DNA of 64,000 nt from Afipia sp. 1NLS2 (GTDB lineage: Bacteria > Pseudomonadota > Alphaproteobacteria > Rhizobiales > Xanthobacteraceae), in contig NZ_ADVZ01000001.1 of NCBI RefSeq assembly GCF_000178995.1, forward strand, positions 840,001-904,000, written 5' to 3'. Positions within the stretch are counted from its first letter, which is position 1. The number at the start of each line of letters is the position of its first letter. The notes beneath the pieces are model-generated. The model was given only the letters and a program-made list of their open reading frames with translations. It was not told the DNA's origin and made no database searches. Position numbers and translations under genes: made by a program. Shown here in pieces: positions 52,303 through 60,863 of this stretch.

Positions 52303-53064
52303 ATGGATGCGGCAACCTGGAGTGTTGCAGCGCCGGCTATCGGCTCCGCGTTCCTCGCCTCGCTCGTTGAGGTGGTGGAGGCGTTCACGATCGTCCTGGC
52401 CGTTGGCACGTTGCGCGGTTGGCGACCGGCAGCCCTCGGTACGCTTTCGGCTCTCGCCGTACTCGGCCTCGCGGTCGTGCTTCTCGGCCCGTTGCTGGGC
52501 CGCGTCCCGATCCAGCTTCTCCAGCTTGTCATCGGTGTGCTCCTCCTTCTGTTCGGCATGGGATGGCTGCGCAAAGCGACCCTGCGGGCGGCCGGCGTCA
52601 TCGCCCTGCACAACGAGGACGCCATTTTCACATCCGAGTCGGCTCAATTGTCCAAGACTGCCGATCAGCGACGAGCCTCGCTCGATTGGATCGCAGGTCT
52701 GACGGCATTCAAGGCGGTGCTGCTCGAAGGACTTGAGGTTGCATTCATCGTCATAGCGGTTGGTGCGGGTCGTGGTTTGCTGTGGCCCGCCGCATTGGGC
52801 GCCCTCGCGGCCTGCCTAGCGGTCCTGACAGTGGGTGTCGCCGTTCACAAACCGCTGGCGAAGGTCCCCGAGAACACCCTGAAATTCGGTGTCGGAGTCA
52901 TGCTGTCGGCCTTCGGCATTTTCTGGACGGGCGAGGGCCTGGGCATTGATTGGCCCGGTCACGACATCGCCCTGATTGCCTTTGCGGCGCTGTTCTTGGT
53001 TGTCGCTCACGCAACGGCAGCTACGCTTCGACGCGTCCACCCGCGCCCGGTGACCGCACGATGA
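52303..53064 (+). CDS. ExxE-repeat membrane protein (COG4280-like)
   Basis: The product has 253 residues with about six or seven membrane helices in two halves. Each half has an ExxE motif in a helix: LVEVVEAFTIVLAVG (Glu23, Glu26) and LLEGLEVAFIVIAVG (Glu142, Glu145). The second resembles REGLE of the FTR1 iron permeases, and such paired motifs also mark TMEM165/GDT1-type cation exchangers. Cation transport is therefore likely but inferred. It overlaps the next small membrane gene by 4 bases and is divergent from the MurR/RpiR gene. Confidence 0.75.
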   Translation: MDAATWSVAAPAIGSAFLASLVEVVEAFTIVLAVGTLRGWRPAALGTLSALAVLGLAVVLLGPLLGRVPIQLLQLVIGVLLLLFGMGWLRKATLRAAGVIALHNEDAIFTSESAQLSKTADQRRASLDWIAGLTAFKAVLLEGLEVAFIVIAVGAGRGLLWPAALGALAACLAVLTVGVAVHKPLAKVPENTLKFGVGVMLSAFGIFWTGEGLGIDWPGHDIALIAFAALFLVVAHATAATLRRVHPRPVTAR

Positions 53065-53276
53065 GTATTCTCGTCGATGTTGCCAAGGAGCTTCTCGGCA
53101 TGTTCCTCGCCGACGCGAGGCTTGCTACAGCGACGCTGCTACTGGTCGCGATCGTGGCTGCTCTGCTCGCGGGACATGTCGAGCCGCTTTTGGGCGGTGC
53201 CGTTCTTCTCCTTGGGTGTCTCGCACTTCTGGTCGAAGCAACCGTCCGTGAGGCCAGACATCGAAGTATTTCATGA
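53061..53276 (+). CDS. Small two-helix membrane protein
   Basis: The product has 71 residues. ATG 53061 overlaps the stop of the ExxE membrane protein (ATGA). Two hydrophobic helices are visible (ATATLLLVAIVAALLAG and LLGGAVLLLGCLALLVEA), separated by a short HVEP turn. It is probably a subunit or partner of the upstream membrane protein. No named family is recognised. Confidence 0.7.
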   Translation: MSILVDVAKELLGMFLADARLATATLLLVAIVAALLAGHVEPLLGGAVLLLGCLALLVEATVREARHRSIS

Positions 53277-53520
53277 AGATGGTGACGAGCGCTTGGCCAA
53301 AGCGCGTACCAGGACAGCGACGGGTGATCGTCCATCCAATGTTGATGCATTGCTCTGTTGATCGAATCGAAGATCTGCTGGCCAATGTTTCGGCTGGCCC
53401 TGAGGGCGCTATCGAAAGCTCCCAGCTTTCCCACATTTTACCACGATCGAACCGTAATCCATTCAACCATGGTTCATTCGGCACGCTCTATGCTGCACTT
53501 AGCAACCGATGGAGGCTTCA

Positions 53521-53829
53521 ATGCGAAAGATGTTTCTGGTTGTTACGTGTGCTGCGGCCCTGGGTGGCCTGCCCATGACAGCCGCCAATGCGATGCCGGT
53601 CGCTCCGGCGCTGCCCACAGCATCCAATGTGGATCAGGTTCGTTGGGTTTGTAATGAATGGGGCCGCTGCTGGTGGAGTCGGGATTACGATCGCGCTTAC
53701 CGCTACTATCGTGACGACGACGATGACTGGCGTTGGCGCCGCTACCGGCATGGGAATGGCTATTACGGCTGGCCACATGATCGGGGGTGGCATGGCGGCT
53801 GGCATCGTCGCTGGAACGATGACGATTGA
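53521..53829 (+). CDS. Small exported Trp/Arg/Tyr-rich protein
   Basis: The product has 102 residues, with GGAGG 6 bases before ATG 53521. A signal peptide (MFLVVTCAAALGGLPMTAAN) is cleaved near ANAMPV. The mature part contains RWVCNEWGRCWWSRDYDRAY, with two cysteines that could pair, and then many Trp, Tyr, His and Asp residues. It is similar in style to the protein at 42644. Function unknown; such proteins are frequent in Bradyrhizobium relatives. Confidence 0.7.
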   Translation: MRKMFLVVTCAAALGGLPMTAANAMPVAPALPTASNVDQVRWVCNEWGRCWWSRDYDRAYRYYRDDDDDWRWRRYRHGNGYYGWPHDRGWHGGWHRRWNDDD

Positions 53830-53929
53830 TGTGCCGATAAGCAAGTATTCACCGGACAATCAGATACTTTCATCATTCTCTGGCACGGCAGCGTAGCCGT
53901 CGTGCCCCACCATCGTAGGGGCTCCATTC

Positions 53930-54247
53930 ATGGCTAATCTGAAGACCACAGCGTTTATCGCCCTGCTCGGGGCAGTCCTGGCGGGCTGCGCGCAGACCTA
54001 TGGAGAGCAGCGCACCGCTACTGGCGCCGTTCTGGGCGGGGCCACGGGCGCACTCCTTGGTCAGGCCATTGGCGGAAATACTGGAAGTACGCTCCTCGGC
54101 GCAGGTGCCGGTGCTTTGCTCGGAGCGGCCGTCGCCGATTCAACCAACCCGCGTCCAGGCGGTCCGCCAATGTGCCGCTACCGCGCCCCTGATGGACGCA
54201 TCTATGTTGCCGAATGCGACGAACGCTATTACCGGGGACGGTACTGA
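53930..54247 (+). CDS. Glycine-zipper lipoprotein
   Basis: The product has 105 residues. A lipoprotein signal ends in VLAGCAQ (lipobox cysteine at residue 21). A long glycine-zipper stretch follows (TGAVLGGATGALLGQAIGGN and GSTLLGAGAGALLGAAVADS). The C-terminus (MCRYRAPDGRIYVAECDERY) has two cysteines. This is the YmgG/17-kDa-antigen-like outer-membrane lipoprotein style. It probably supports envelope integrity. Confidence 0.78.
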   Translation: MANLKTTAFIALLGAVLAGCAQTYGEQRTATGAVLGGATGALLGQAIGGNTGSTLLGAGAGALLGAAVADSTNPRPGGPPMCRYRAPDGRIYVAECDERYYRGRY

Positions 54248-54751
54248 TAGCGGACGCCTCAAGTCAGGGGTGAGCCTTCCGCCTCGCTATACCGCAATGG
54301 CCCTACCGACACAAAAGCAGCGGCTATCCAACATGGAGGGGCATCGGAACAGGCCACCACACCTGCGTTCCAACGACCATACGCGTCGTTTCGGCGCTTG
54401 TTCGATTTGCTAAGTCGGCTACGGGTGGGGCGTTAGAAGCCTTTGAATCGGGTCGCCCACTCGCGCGACTTTCTAAGTTTCAGCTAAGTTGGCAAGCTTG
54501 GATTGAAGCTGGGTCGTCATCGCGTCTTAAAAATCGGCAAATGACGAACATCGCCTGACCACACTGGGTTTTCGCCCTCAGCTTGCTCAGTTGCTATGCC
54601 ACGCAAAGCTGGAGAATTCCAACTTACTGATCGATTGTCTGACAGGCTACCATCAAAACCTCGCCATAATTTGGGTCACTTTCGCTCAGGGGTTGTTCAT
54701 GGCCTCTTTGATAAGATGCACAGGGCATCTGCGATGATCGGAGCAAGATCC
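54248..54751 (+). other. Long upstream region of the caspase-like gene
   Basis: No gene is seen except the unlikely 5-prime extension of the caspase-like frame from 54596. The stretch contains CTMAKT box 9. Confidence 0.4.
54473..54489 (+). promoter_or_regulatory. CTMAKT direct-repeat box 9 (caspase-like gene)
   Basis: Plus strand CTAAGTTTCAG-CTAAGT, identical half-sites 11 bp apart, 262 bases before the start at 54752, in the orientation of that gene. Confidence 0.6.
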
Positions 54752-57277
54752 ATGCGCCTCCTGGCTTGCATTGCATTCGTACTCGTCGCGTTCACATCAC
54801 TGCCCCCGGCCAACGCGCAGCAAGCTGAAAAGCGCGTTGCTCTTGTCATCGGCAACGCCGCCTATCAGCCGGAAGCATTACCAACCACGGCAAACGATGC
54901 CGGCCTCATCGCCCAAACGCTACAGGCCGCCGGCTTCGACGTGGTCGGCGCGCGCGATCTCGATCAGGATACCCTGCGCCGCACATTCCGCGAGTTTCTC
55001 GACAAGGTCAGCGCGTCCGGCCCCGACACCGTCGCCTTTATCTATCTCGGCGGGTATGGCGTGCAGCTCGAGGGTGAGAATTACTTCGTGCCGATCGATG
55101 CAAAGCTCGCGCGCGATACCGACGTGCCGTTGGAAGCCTTGCGGCTATCGGACTACATCCGGCCGCTGGCGGCGCTGAACATCAAAGCGGGCATCGTCGT
55201 CCTCGATGCCGCGCGCGCGAACCCGTTCGCCCAATCGGGCCAGCCGTTGGCCAGCGGTCTCGCTCTGGTGGAGCCGGAGCCGCACATGTTGATCGCCTTC
55301 AACGCGACGCCCGGCACCGTGGCTCCGAAGGAGCAGGGACCGTATGGCGCCTATGCTCAGGCCCTTGCGGAAATGATCCGCACCGGCGGCCTGCCGCTTG
55401 CCGAGGTGTTCGATCGGACCCGTCTGCGCGTCAATGAAACAACTAAGGGCGGCGAAGTCCCCTGGGACACGTCGAAGGTCGAAGCGCCGGTGATGTTCTT
55501 CGATCGCGCACCCGACGCACCGCCGCCTGCGGCATCCACCGCGCAGACCGCAACGATGCGCACCAAGCCGATCCGCGATCTCGACGCGCAGGATGCTTAT
55601 GTCGCCGCTCTCGATCGCGACACGTTACGAGGCTATCTCGACTTCCTCGCCGCCTATCCCGACGACCCGATGGCGAGACGGGTTCGCGCCATCGTCGCCG
55701 CGCGCCGGGAAGCGATCACCTGGAGGCACACGCGGAATGTAGATACGCCGCAGGCCTATTGGTCGTATCTGCGCCGCTATCCGCGCGGCCCGCATGTCGC
55801 CGACGCCCATCGCCGCCTCGCGTATCTCGCCGCGGCATTCGAGCCTCCGCCGACCTTTGCGGCAATCAGCTATGATGTGCCGCCGCCGCCCGAGGACGAG
55901 GTGGTGTATTTCCGTCAGCCGATGCTTGTTTTTGACGATCCGGATTACGATTTCGCGCCGCCACCGCCGCCACCGGTCTTTTTCCTGCCGCCGCCGCCAC
56001 CGGACTTCGTCGTGCTGGCGCCACCGCCCCCCGTCTTCGCGGCGTTTGTCCTGCCGGTCCCCGATTACGTGCCGATGCCGGTATATTACAGCCCGCCGCC
56101 ATACATCGCGCCGCCGCCGCAGAACATCATCTACAACAACATTCACAACACCGTCGTGATCAACAACACCACCAACATGGTTACGATCACCAGGCCGGGC
56201 GGCCAGGCACAGACGGTCACGCCGGTGCAGGCGCTTGCTCCGCAACCGGCCGCTACGAACCCGACGGCAACCTCTCCTGCCGCGCCGCCACCGGGACTGC
56301 ATGCGACGCCGAATATGCCGAGCGTCGCGGCCGCTCCCTCGCATGGAGCCGCTGTCGGGATCGCGGCGGCAGGTGCCGCAGTCGCCGGCGCCGCTTTGCT
56401 GGCGCCGTCGTTGCCGAAAACAGTGGCGAAAAAGGCGGCGATGACCATGCCGCAGCACAGTCCGCCAACACCCGCGCAGCAGACCAAGCCCCTGATGCCA
56501 GGACCACAACCTACGATCAAGCAGCCCGGCCAACTGCCCACCCCGTCGGGCCAACAGGTGCCTGCTTCACTGGATCGCAAAGCGGCTACATCTCCATTGC
56601 CGGGCACTCCCGGCGGACAACCGCTGCCGTCAACAAATGGTAAACCGCAAACCCCGCTTGCACCGACCGGCGGCAAACCACCGGTGCAGCCGTTATCTGG
56701 CGCCGCGGGCTCACATTCAGCGCCTCCGGCGAGCGCCACAATGCCGTCCTCGACTCAGCCTCCGCATCCGCAGGCGCAGCATGGGACACTGCCGCCACCG
56801 GCTGTGCCATCCTTGCAATCGGGCAGCAAAACTGCCGTCCAGCCATTGCCCAGTCAGCGCGGTCGGCCGGCTCCGACAGTCCAGCATCTTCAGCAAGGAC
56901 TGCGTCCGGTAACAACCATGTCGCCACGCATTGTGCGCCCGGCTCCGCCTCCAACGGCGCACGTCGTCTCACCGCCGAATGCGCGGGTGGCGCCGCGACC
57001 CGCGCAGATGGCACGCCCCGCTCCGCCGCCCGCCGTCCGCCCTATCCCACCGCGAGCGGCGGTTGCACGGCCGGCGCCTCCGCCGATGGCGCGGCCGGCT
57101 CCTCCACAACCGCCTCAAATGTCGCGCCCTGTTCCGCCGGCCGTTGTGCGCACGGCTCCGCATCCAGTTGCGGTTGCACGACCAGTCGTTCGTCCTCCGC
57201 CACCACCCGCGGCCCGTCCGGCACCGCAAGCCGCCAAGCGTTGCGTCCAACCAAACGGACAGCCCTGTAAACGGTAA
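54752..57277 (+). CDS. Exported caspase-fold protein lacking catalytic His and Cys, with a proline-rich tail
   Basis: The product has 841 residues from ATG 54752, the start of a clear signal peptide (MRLLACIAFVLVAFTSLPPA) with a ribosome binding site; the frame upstream to 54596 is unlikely. Residues 27-245 are a C14 caspase domain (RVALVIGNAAY, NDAGLIAQTLQAAGFDVV). The catalytic histidine motif, normally SGHG, is GGYG (Tyr102), and the cysteine motif, normally DACR, is DAAR (Ala154). Both catalytic residues are therefore missing. The C-terminal 500 residues are proline-rich, with poly-proline runs and RPAPPP-type repeats plus an alanine-rich segment near 540. It is probably a non-enzymatic periplasmic scaffold or wall-interacting protein. 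Confidence 0.85.
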   Translation: MRLLACIAFVLVAFTSLPPANAQQAEKRVALVIGNAAYQPEALPTTANDAGLIAQTLQAAGFDVVGARDLDQDTLRRTFREFLDKVSASGPDTVAFIYLGGYGVQLEGENYFVPIDAKLARDTDVPLEALRLSDYIRPLAALNIKAGIVVLDAARANPFAQSGQPLASGLALVEPEPHMLIAFNATPGTVAPKEQGPYGAYAQALAEMIRTGGLPLAEVFDRTRLRVNETTKGGEVPWDTSKVEAPVMFFDRAPDAPPPAASTAQTATMRTKPIRDLDAQDAYVAALDRDTLRGYLDFLAAYPDDPMARRVRAIVAARREAITWRHTRNVDTPQAYWSYLRRYPRGPHVADAHRRLAYLAAAFEPPPTFAAISYDVPPPPEDEVVYFRQPMLVFDDPDYDFAPPPPPPVFFLPPPPPDFVVLAPPPPVFAAFVLPVPDYVPMPVYYSPPPYIAPPPQNIIYNNIHNTVVINNTTNMVTITRPGGQAQTVTPVQALAPQPAATNPTATSPAAPPPGLHATPNMPSVAAAPSHGAAVGIAAAGAAVAGAALLAPSLPKTVAKKAAMTMPQHSPPTPAQQTKPLMPGPQPTIKQPGQLPTPSGQQVPASLDRKAATSPLPGTPGGQPLPSTNGKPQTPLAPTGGKPPVQPLSGAAGSHSAPPASATMPSSTQPPHPQAQHGTLPPPAVPSLQSGSKTAVQPLPSQRGRPAPTVQHLQQGLRPVTTMSPRIVRPAPPPTAHVVSPPNARVAPRPAQMARPAPPPAVRPIPPRAAVARPAPPPMARPAPPQPPQMSRPVPPAVVRTAPHPVAVARPVVRPPPPPAARPAPQAAKRCVQPNGQPCKR

Positions 57278-57604
57278 GGTGATCTTCGATCTGATACGAC
57301 AGAGTTAGCCGAAACCCGGTCGAGGCGACCAAACAGGTGGGTGCGAAAAGCGGGCTGCGCGGGGCTCGTCGACCATACTGGTGCGCTGCCGCACCGTGTC
57401 AACGACTACTCCGCGTCGACCAGTTACGGCTTCCAGGAGGTGACGGTTAAGGACTTTGTCGATGAGGTTGTCATCCTGGGCGGCTGCGAGAAGATCGCCC
57501 AGCATCAGCGCTCCGATGGTTCGGGCACCAGGCCGTAGCACAAATGACAGACTTCCAAATATCGCAGCATCTCCCATCGTTTGGCACACTCATGACTCCT
57601 TAGA
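57278..57604. other. Intergenic stretch after the caspase-like gene
   Basis: A minus-strand frame at 57305-57589 has some protein-like stretches but no ribosome binding site or recognised family. I see nothing definite. Confidence 0.35.
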
Positions 57605-58084
57605 CTAGAGATCGTCTGGTCCATGTATGCCGGTGCGTGCGAGATCGCGAAGCAATTTTCTGACAAATATGATGTTCATCCGCTGAAGGTGATGGTTGTT
57701 GCCGAACTTGAATTGATTCGTTTCAGAGACAAGCAGCCCATCATCCCGTTCCGCCAGTATTCCCCTTTTCTTCAGCTGGTTCGCGCGCCGCCGTATGGTT
57801 TCGATCGGAAGGTTTAGAAAGCGGGACAGCGTCGCTCGCGAGACACCCTGCTTAACCGCGTCTGGTTCAGTCGCATGGACGCTCGCGAACCGCTTATCCA
57901 AAGCGTCATCTTTCATCACGTTTAGCACGTTAGCATTCAGGATCGCATGAACGATGAGCAGATCCAGTGGATCGAAATCATAATGGCGGAATAGTTCGCT
58001 GATCGAGCATAGGACATACGCCAAGGTATGCCGTGAAACCGCTCTCACGAGATCGTCGGGCAGCGACTTCTCTTCTAAGGCCAT
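57605..58084 (-). CDS. Putative winged-helix regulator
   Basis: The product has 159 residues from ATG 58084, which has GGAG 9 bases upstream; earlier starts back to 58171 are possible. The C-terminal third contains VSRATLSRFLNLPIETIRRR, ANQLKKRGILAERDDGLLVS, a winged helix-turn-helix of the Crp or MarR kind. The N-terminal helical part (DDLVRAVSRHTLAYVLCSIS) has no recognised ligand domain. I do not know a named family. Codon use is less GC-rich than in neighbouring regions. Confidence 0.6.
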   Translation of the reverse strand: MALEEKSLPDDLVRAVSRHTLAYVLCSISELFRHYDFDPLDLLIVHAILNANVLNVMKDDALDKRFASVHATEPDAVKQGVSRATLSRFLNLPIETIRRRANQLKKRGILAERDDGLLVSETNQFKFGNNHHLQRMNIIFVRKLLRDLARTGIHGPDDL

Positions 58085-58196
58085 CAACGCTTGCTCCTGC
58101 CGTTCATGCTTATAAAGCACCATGCCCAAAATGGGTAGGTCAAGTATTGTCACGACGGCAAAGCTGATCAATCAATCGGTCTCGCTTCAGTGCTTC

Positions 58197-58523
58197 ATGA
58201 TGATCCAGGATAAACGGCAAAAGCCCCGCGTTCGATTTTCAAACGGTATGAAGGTGCAGATCGTCGCATCTGACGGCGCTTGGCAGCATTCGTGCGAGAT
58301 CATCGACATTTCGGAAACGGGAGCCAAGCTTTGGTTCTCCAACCTGCTCGAGATGGCGGAAATCGAGGAGTTTCTCCTTTTGCTCTCAAGCAATGGCGCA
58401 GCCGGTGTGCGCGCCTATCGGCGATGTAAAGTCAGATGGAGGATGAGCAACGAAATGGGCGTAGAATTCCTGCCAAAGGAATTGCCACCGATCAGTCGGC
58501 ATTCATCCGATTCATTGAAGTAG
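58197..58523 (+). CDS. Single-domain PilZ protein (copy 2)
   Basis: The product has 108 residues; ATG 58197 or 58200. Cyclic-di-GMP motifs are intact: RxxxR in KRQKPRVRF and DxSxxG in IIDISETGAKLWF. It is followed about 340 bases later by a GGDEF cyclase on the same strand, so the two may form a local signalling pair. The upstream frame to 58122 overlaps the divergent winged-helix gene. Confidence 0.82.
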   Translation: MMIQDKRQKPRVRFSNGMKVQIVASDGAWQHSCEIIDISETGAKLWFSNLLEMAEIEEFLLLLSSNGAAGVRAYRRCKVRWRMSNEMGVEFLPKELPPISRHSSDSLK

Positions 58524-58860
58524 ACCGGAGCTTTGTTGCGTTCTGCAGAGTGTTTGGCGGTACTTTAATGCTGTCTGATCGGAGCGTTAGGTGAAGCGAC
58601 GATGAGATTCGGCCGTGTCGCCCAAATTAGAGGAAGTTCGTCCAATGCCCGCGCACGACTCCACAAAGTGATCTGGTCTGGCCATCCTTGCCGAAAAGAT
58701 CCGGGGCACGTCCGGCCAAAAGCTCACCCAACAGGTCTTTCTCGATCGCCGCCGTATGATGTGCCTCGTGCTTCATCACTGTGGCATCAAACACAAGGTT
58801 TCTGACTGTCCCCGAGAACCAGTCAAGTCGTCGTTTCCCCAAGAGGCCGATCGCGTACAA
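58524..58860. other. Intergenic stretch before the GGDEF gene
   Basis: A minus-strand frame (58627-58866) contains protein-like sequence (RNLVFDATVMKHEAHHTAAI) but overlaps the GGDEF start and has no visible ribosome binding site. It may be a decayed gene; nothing else is seen. Confidence 0.3.
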
Positions 58861-59982
58861 ATGCACAGAGCAAGTTCATCGAGCGTTGCGCAAGCTCGAC
58901 TATCGTCCCTCGAATCAAGAAGGTGGCTTAAGCAACGTCGGGAAATACTCTCAGTTCAAGCCCTGAGCTACGTTGCAGGCGCTCTCATTCTGTTGCTCTA
59001 TGTGCATGCAGGGGTGATCCCGATCACTCTTCCAGCGGCATTTGTTCTTTCCGGCACTGGGCTAACGGCCATCTTTGCCGTCCTGTCGGAAATGAAGATC
59101 GGCGACAGATCCAACGATCATTTCCTTACGTTCTATCAGGCCGCGACCAATATCGCGATGCAACTTGCATTTCTGGTCGTAGCCCCAGAAATCGGCATTG
59201 TCTTCCTTAGCGTCATTTTCGTGATTTTCGCATCGGCGGGCTTGCGTATGACTGCGCGAGAGGCCGCGACGCTGTGGGTTCTTACAGGTGGCTGCGTAGC
59301 AACAATACTCTTCGTCTTGAAAACGACAATTGCCGTTCCTCTGACAACTCCAGCCGAATGGCTAGCCGGAACCAGTCTGTTCGTGACAACAATCGGTCAG
59401 TGTGCGTACTTCGGTGTCATTGGCAATTCCGTAAATCGAAAGCTTCATCAACGTACCGTCGAACTCAAGGCCGCCTATCAACAAATCGAAGAGCTTGCCC
59501 AGCTGGATGAACTAACAGGAGTACGAAACAGGCGGAACATACTAAAATGCTTAAGCGAGGAGATTGCGCGCGTTCAACGCACCAAAGCTTCTTGCTCTCT
59601 CGCCGTTATCGATCTGGATTTTTTTAAGAAGATCAACGATCAGTTCGGCCATCCAGCAGGTGATGAGGCGCTGCGCACTTTCGCGATTGCGATCTTTGCA
59701 AATATCAGGGCTATCGACAGACTGGGGCGCTATGGAGGAGAAGAGTTTCTCTTGGTTCTGCCAGACACTGCTCAGGACGAAGCAGTTCGGATGCTGGACC
59801 GGCTGCGATCGATTATCTCTGAGGTGGATTGGTCGGCAATCTCAGAAGACTTGAGATTGACCATGTCGGCTGGAATTTGCTCTATCCGACCAACGGATTC
59901 GACCGATGAGATTCTGTCTCGAGCGGACGCCGCACTTTATCAAGCAAAAGACGCTGGCCGAAATTGCGTTGTTGCGACTTAG
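58861..59982 (+). CDS. Membrane-bound diguanylate cyclase (GGDEF)
   Basis: The product has 373 residues from ATG 58861; the frame is open from 58756. Five or six membrane helices span residues 30-195 (YVAGALILLLYVHAGVIP, GIVFLSVIFVIFASAG). A coiled-coil linker (VELKAAYQQIEELAQLDELT) leads to the GGDEF domain with an intact GGEEF active site near residue 297. An inhibitory RxxD site (RAID) lies five residues before it. The enzyme should make cyclic-di-GMP and be product-inhibited. No EAL domain is present. Confidence 0.92.
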   Translation: MHRASSSSVAQARLSSLESRRWLKQRREILSVQALSYVAGALILLLYVHAGVIPITLPAAFVLSGTGLTAIFAVLSEMKIGDRSNDHFLTFYQAATNIAMQLAFLVVAPEIGIVFLSVIFVIFASAGLRMTAREAATLWVLTGGCVATILFVLKTTIAVPLTTPAEWLAGTSLFVTTIGQCAYFGVIGNSVNRKLHQRTVELKAAYQQIEELAQLDELTGVRNRRNILKCLSEEIARVQRTKASCSLAVIDLDFFKKINDQFGHPAGDEALRTFAIAIFANIRAIDRLGRYGGEEFLLVLPDTAQDEAVRMLDRLRSIISEVDWSAISEDLRLTMSAGICSIRPTDSTDEILSRADAALYQAKDAGRNCVVAT

Positions 59983-60863
59983 CGCAAGCTTACATCGATG
60001 CTCAGGCTTGTTTCGCTATCGCCTTGAAGCGCATACATTCGGACATATTATCGCGATCCCCAAGCTTACATCAAAAACTCAGCAACAAACGGACGGTGCG
60101 AAAGCTCCCTGTGTCTCCCTGAAACACTATCTCGAAAACCTCCATCTCAGTAACATCATACACCAGTGGACCCGCCGATGTACCGCCCGCCGTATCCGTT
60201 CTCTACATAACCGACACAACCGACTTTCACCGGGCACGCCTACCCTGCATCTCTATCCGTGCAGGTGCGTGGGCCGCCCGTATAGTCGTGGATCGCACGG
60301 TGATCAGAGGGTGTCGCAACTCTAGATGTCCTCATGCTCAGCATTCTGAGCACATAGCGTGCAAGACCGTGCTGGCTTTTGTGCATAATATAGGGGCCTG
60401 ATGAAGAAAGTAGATTTCGATTTGAAACGGACCTTGTCTACGGTCGCTGTAATCATCGGCGCCGCTGTTCCGGTAGAAATCTTCCGTCGCGGTATCTCGT
60501 AGTCGATTGAGTTCTTACTAATCGCACGCCATGATTGCCCGCCGGTTTCAACCGTCGGGAAGTCCCCGACCCATTTAGCGGGACCGTTCTTCGGCCTCCT
60601 AATCGTGAATGGGGCTTCGCTTTCCCAACCCCATTCTGGCGATACTTTTCCTTGATAGAGTTCGACCGGCTGATGCCGGCATGCAGCCTCAGGGCATGAG
60701 CACTAGCAAACGGCGAAAGTCAGCTGGCAGAGATGTTTTGGCCTTTTCAATTGCGTGGAGTATCTTGAAAGTCACGATATCCACAAACATTGCGGAGCCT
60801 TATGGAACTCCACGCCTGCGACGTCGTTTTTAACCGATCGCTGCTTAAGCTGCTGGAGCTCGT
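59983..60863. other. Gene-poor 880-base stretch
   Basis: No convincing gene is visible on either strand apart from a possible 33-codon frame at 60401. A TGCTCAG-CATT-CTGAGCA hairpin lies at 60335-60352. Base composition is less GC-rich than the conjugative element. It may contain decayed sequence of former genes. Confidence 0.4.
60401..60502 (+). CDS. Possible 33-residue single-helix protein
   Basis: ATG 60401 follows AGGGG at a spacing of 4, and CATAAT, a possible -10 element, lies just upstream. The product has a basic start and one hydrophobic stretch (LSTVAVIIGAAVPVEIF). Support is weak. Confidence 0.2.
   Translation: MKKVDFDLKRTLSTVAVIIGAAVPVEIFRRGIS

Noticed and set aside
52204-52647. 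N-terminal extension of the MurR/RpiR gene
   Set aside because: It runs antisense over the first third of the ExxE membrane protein and encodes charged non-domain sequence; the HTH domain starts at GTG 52203.
58627-58866. Minus-strand frame before the GGDEF gene, possibly a decayed gene
   Set aside because: Some protein-like stretches but no ribosome binding site and no family recognised; kept only as a remark in the intergenic entry.
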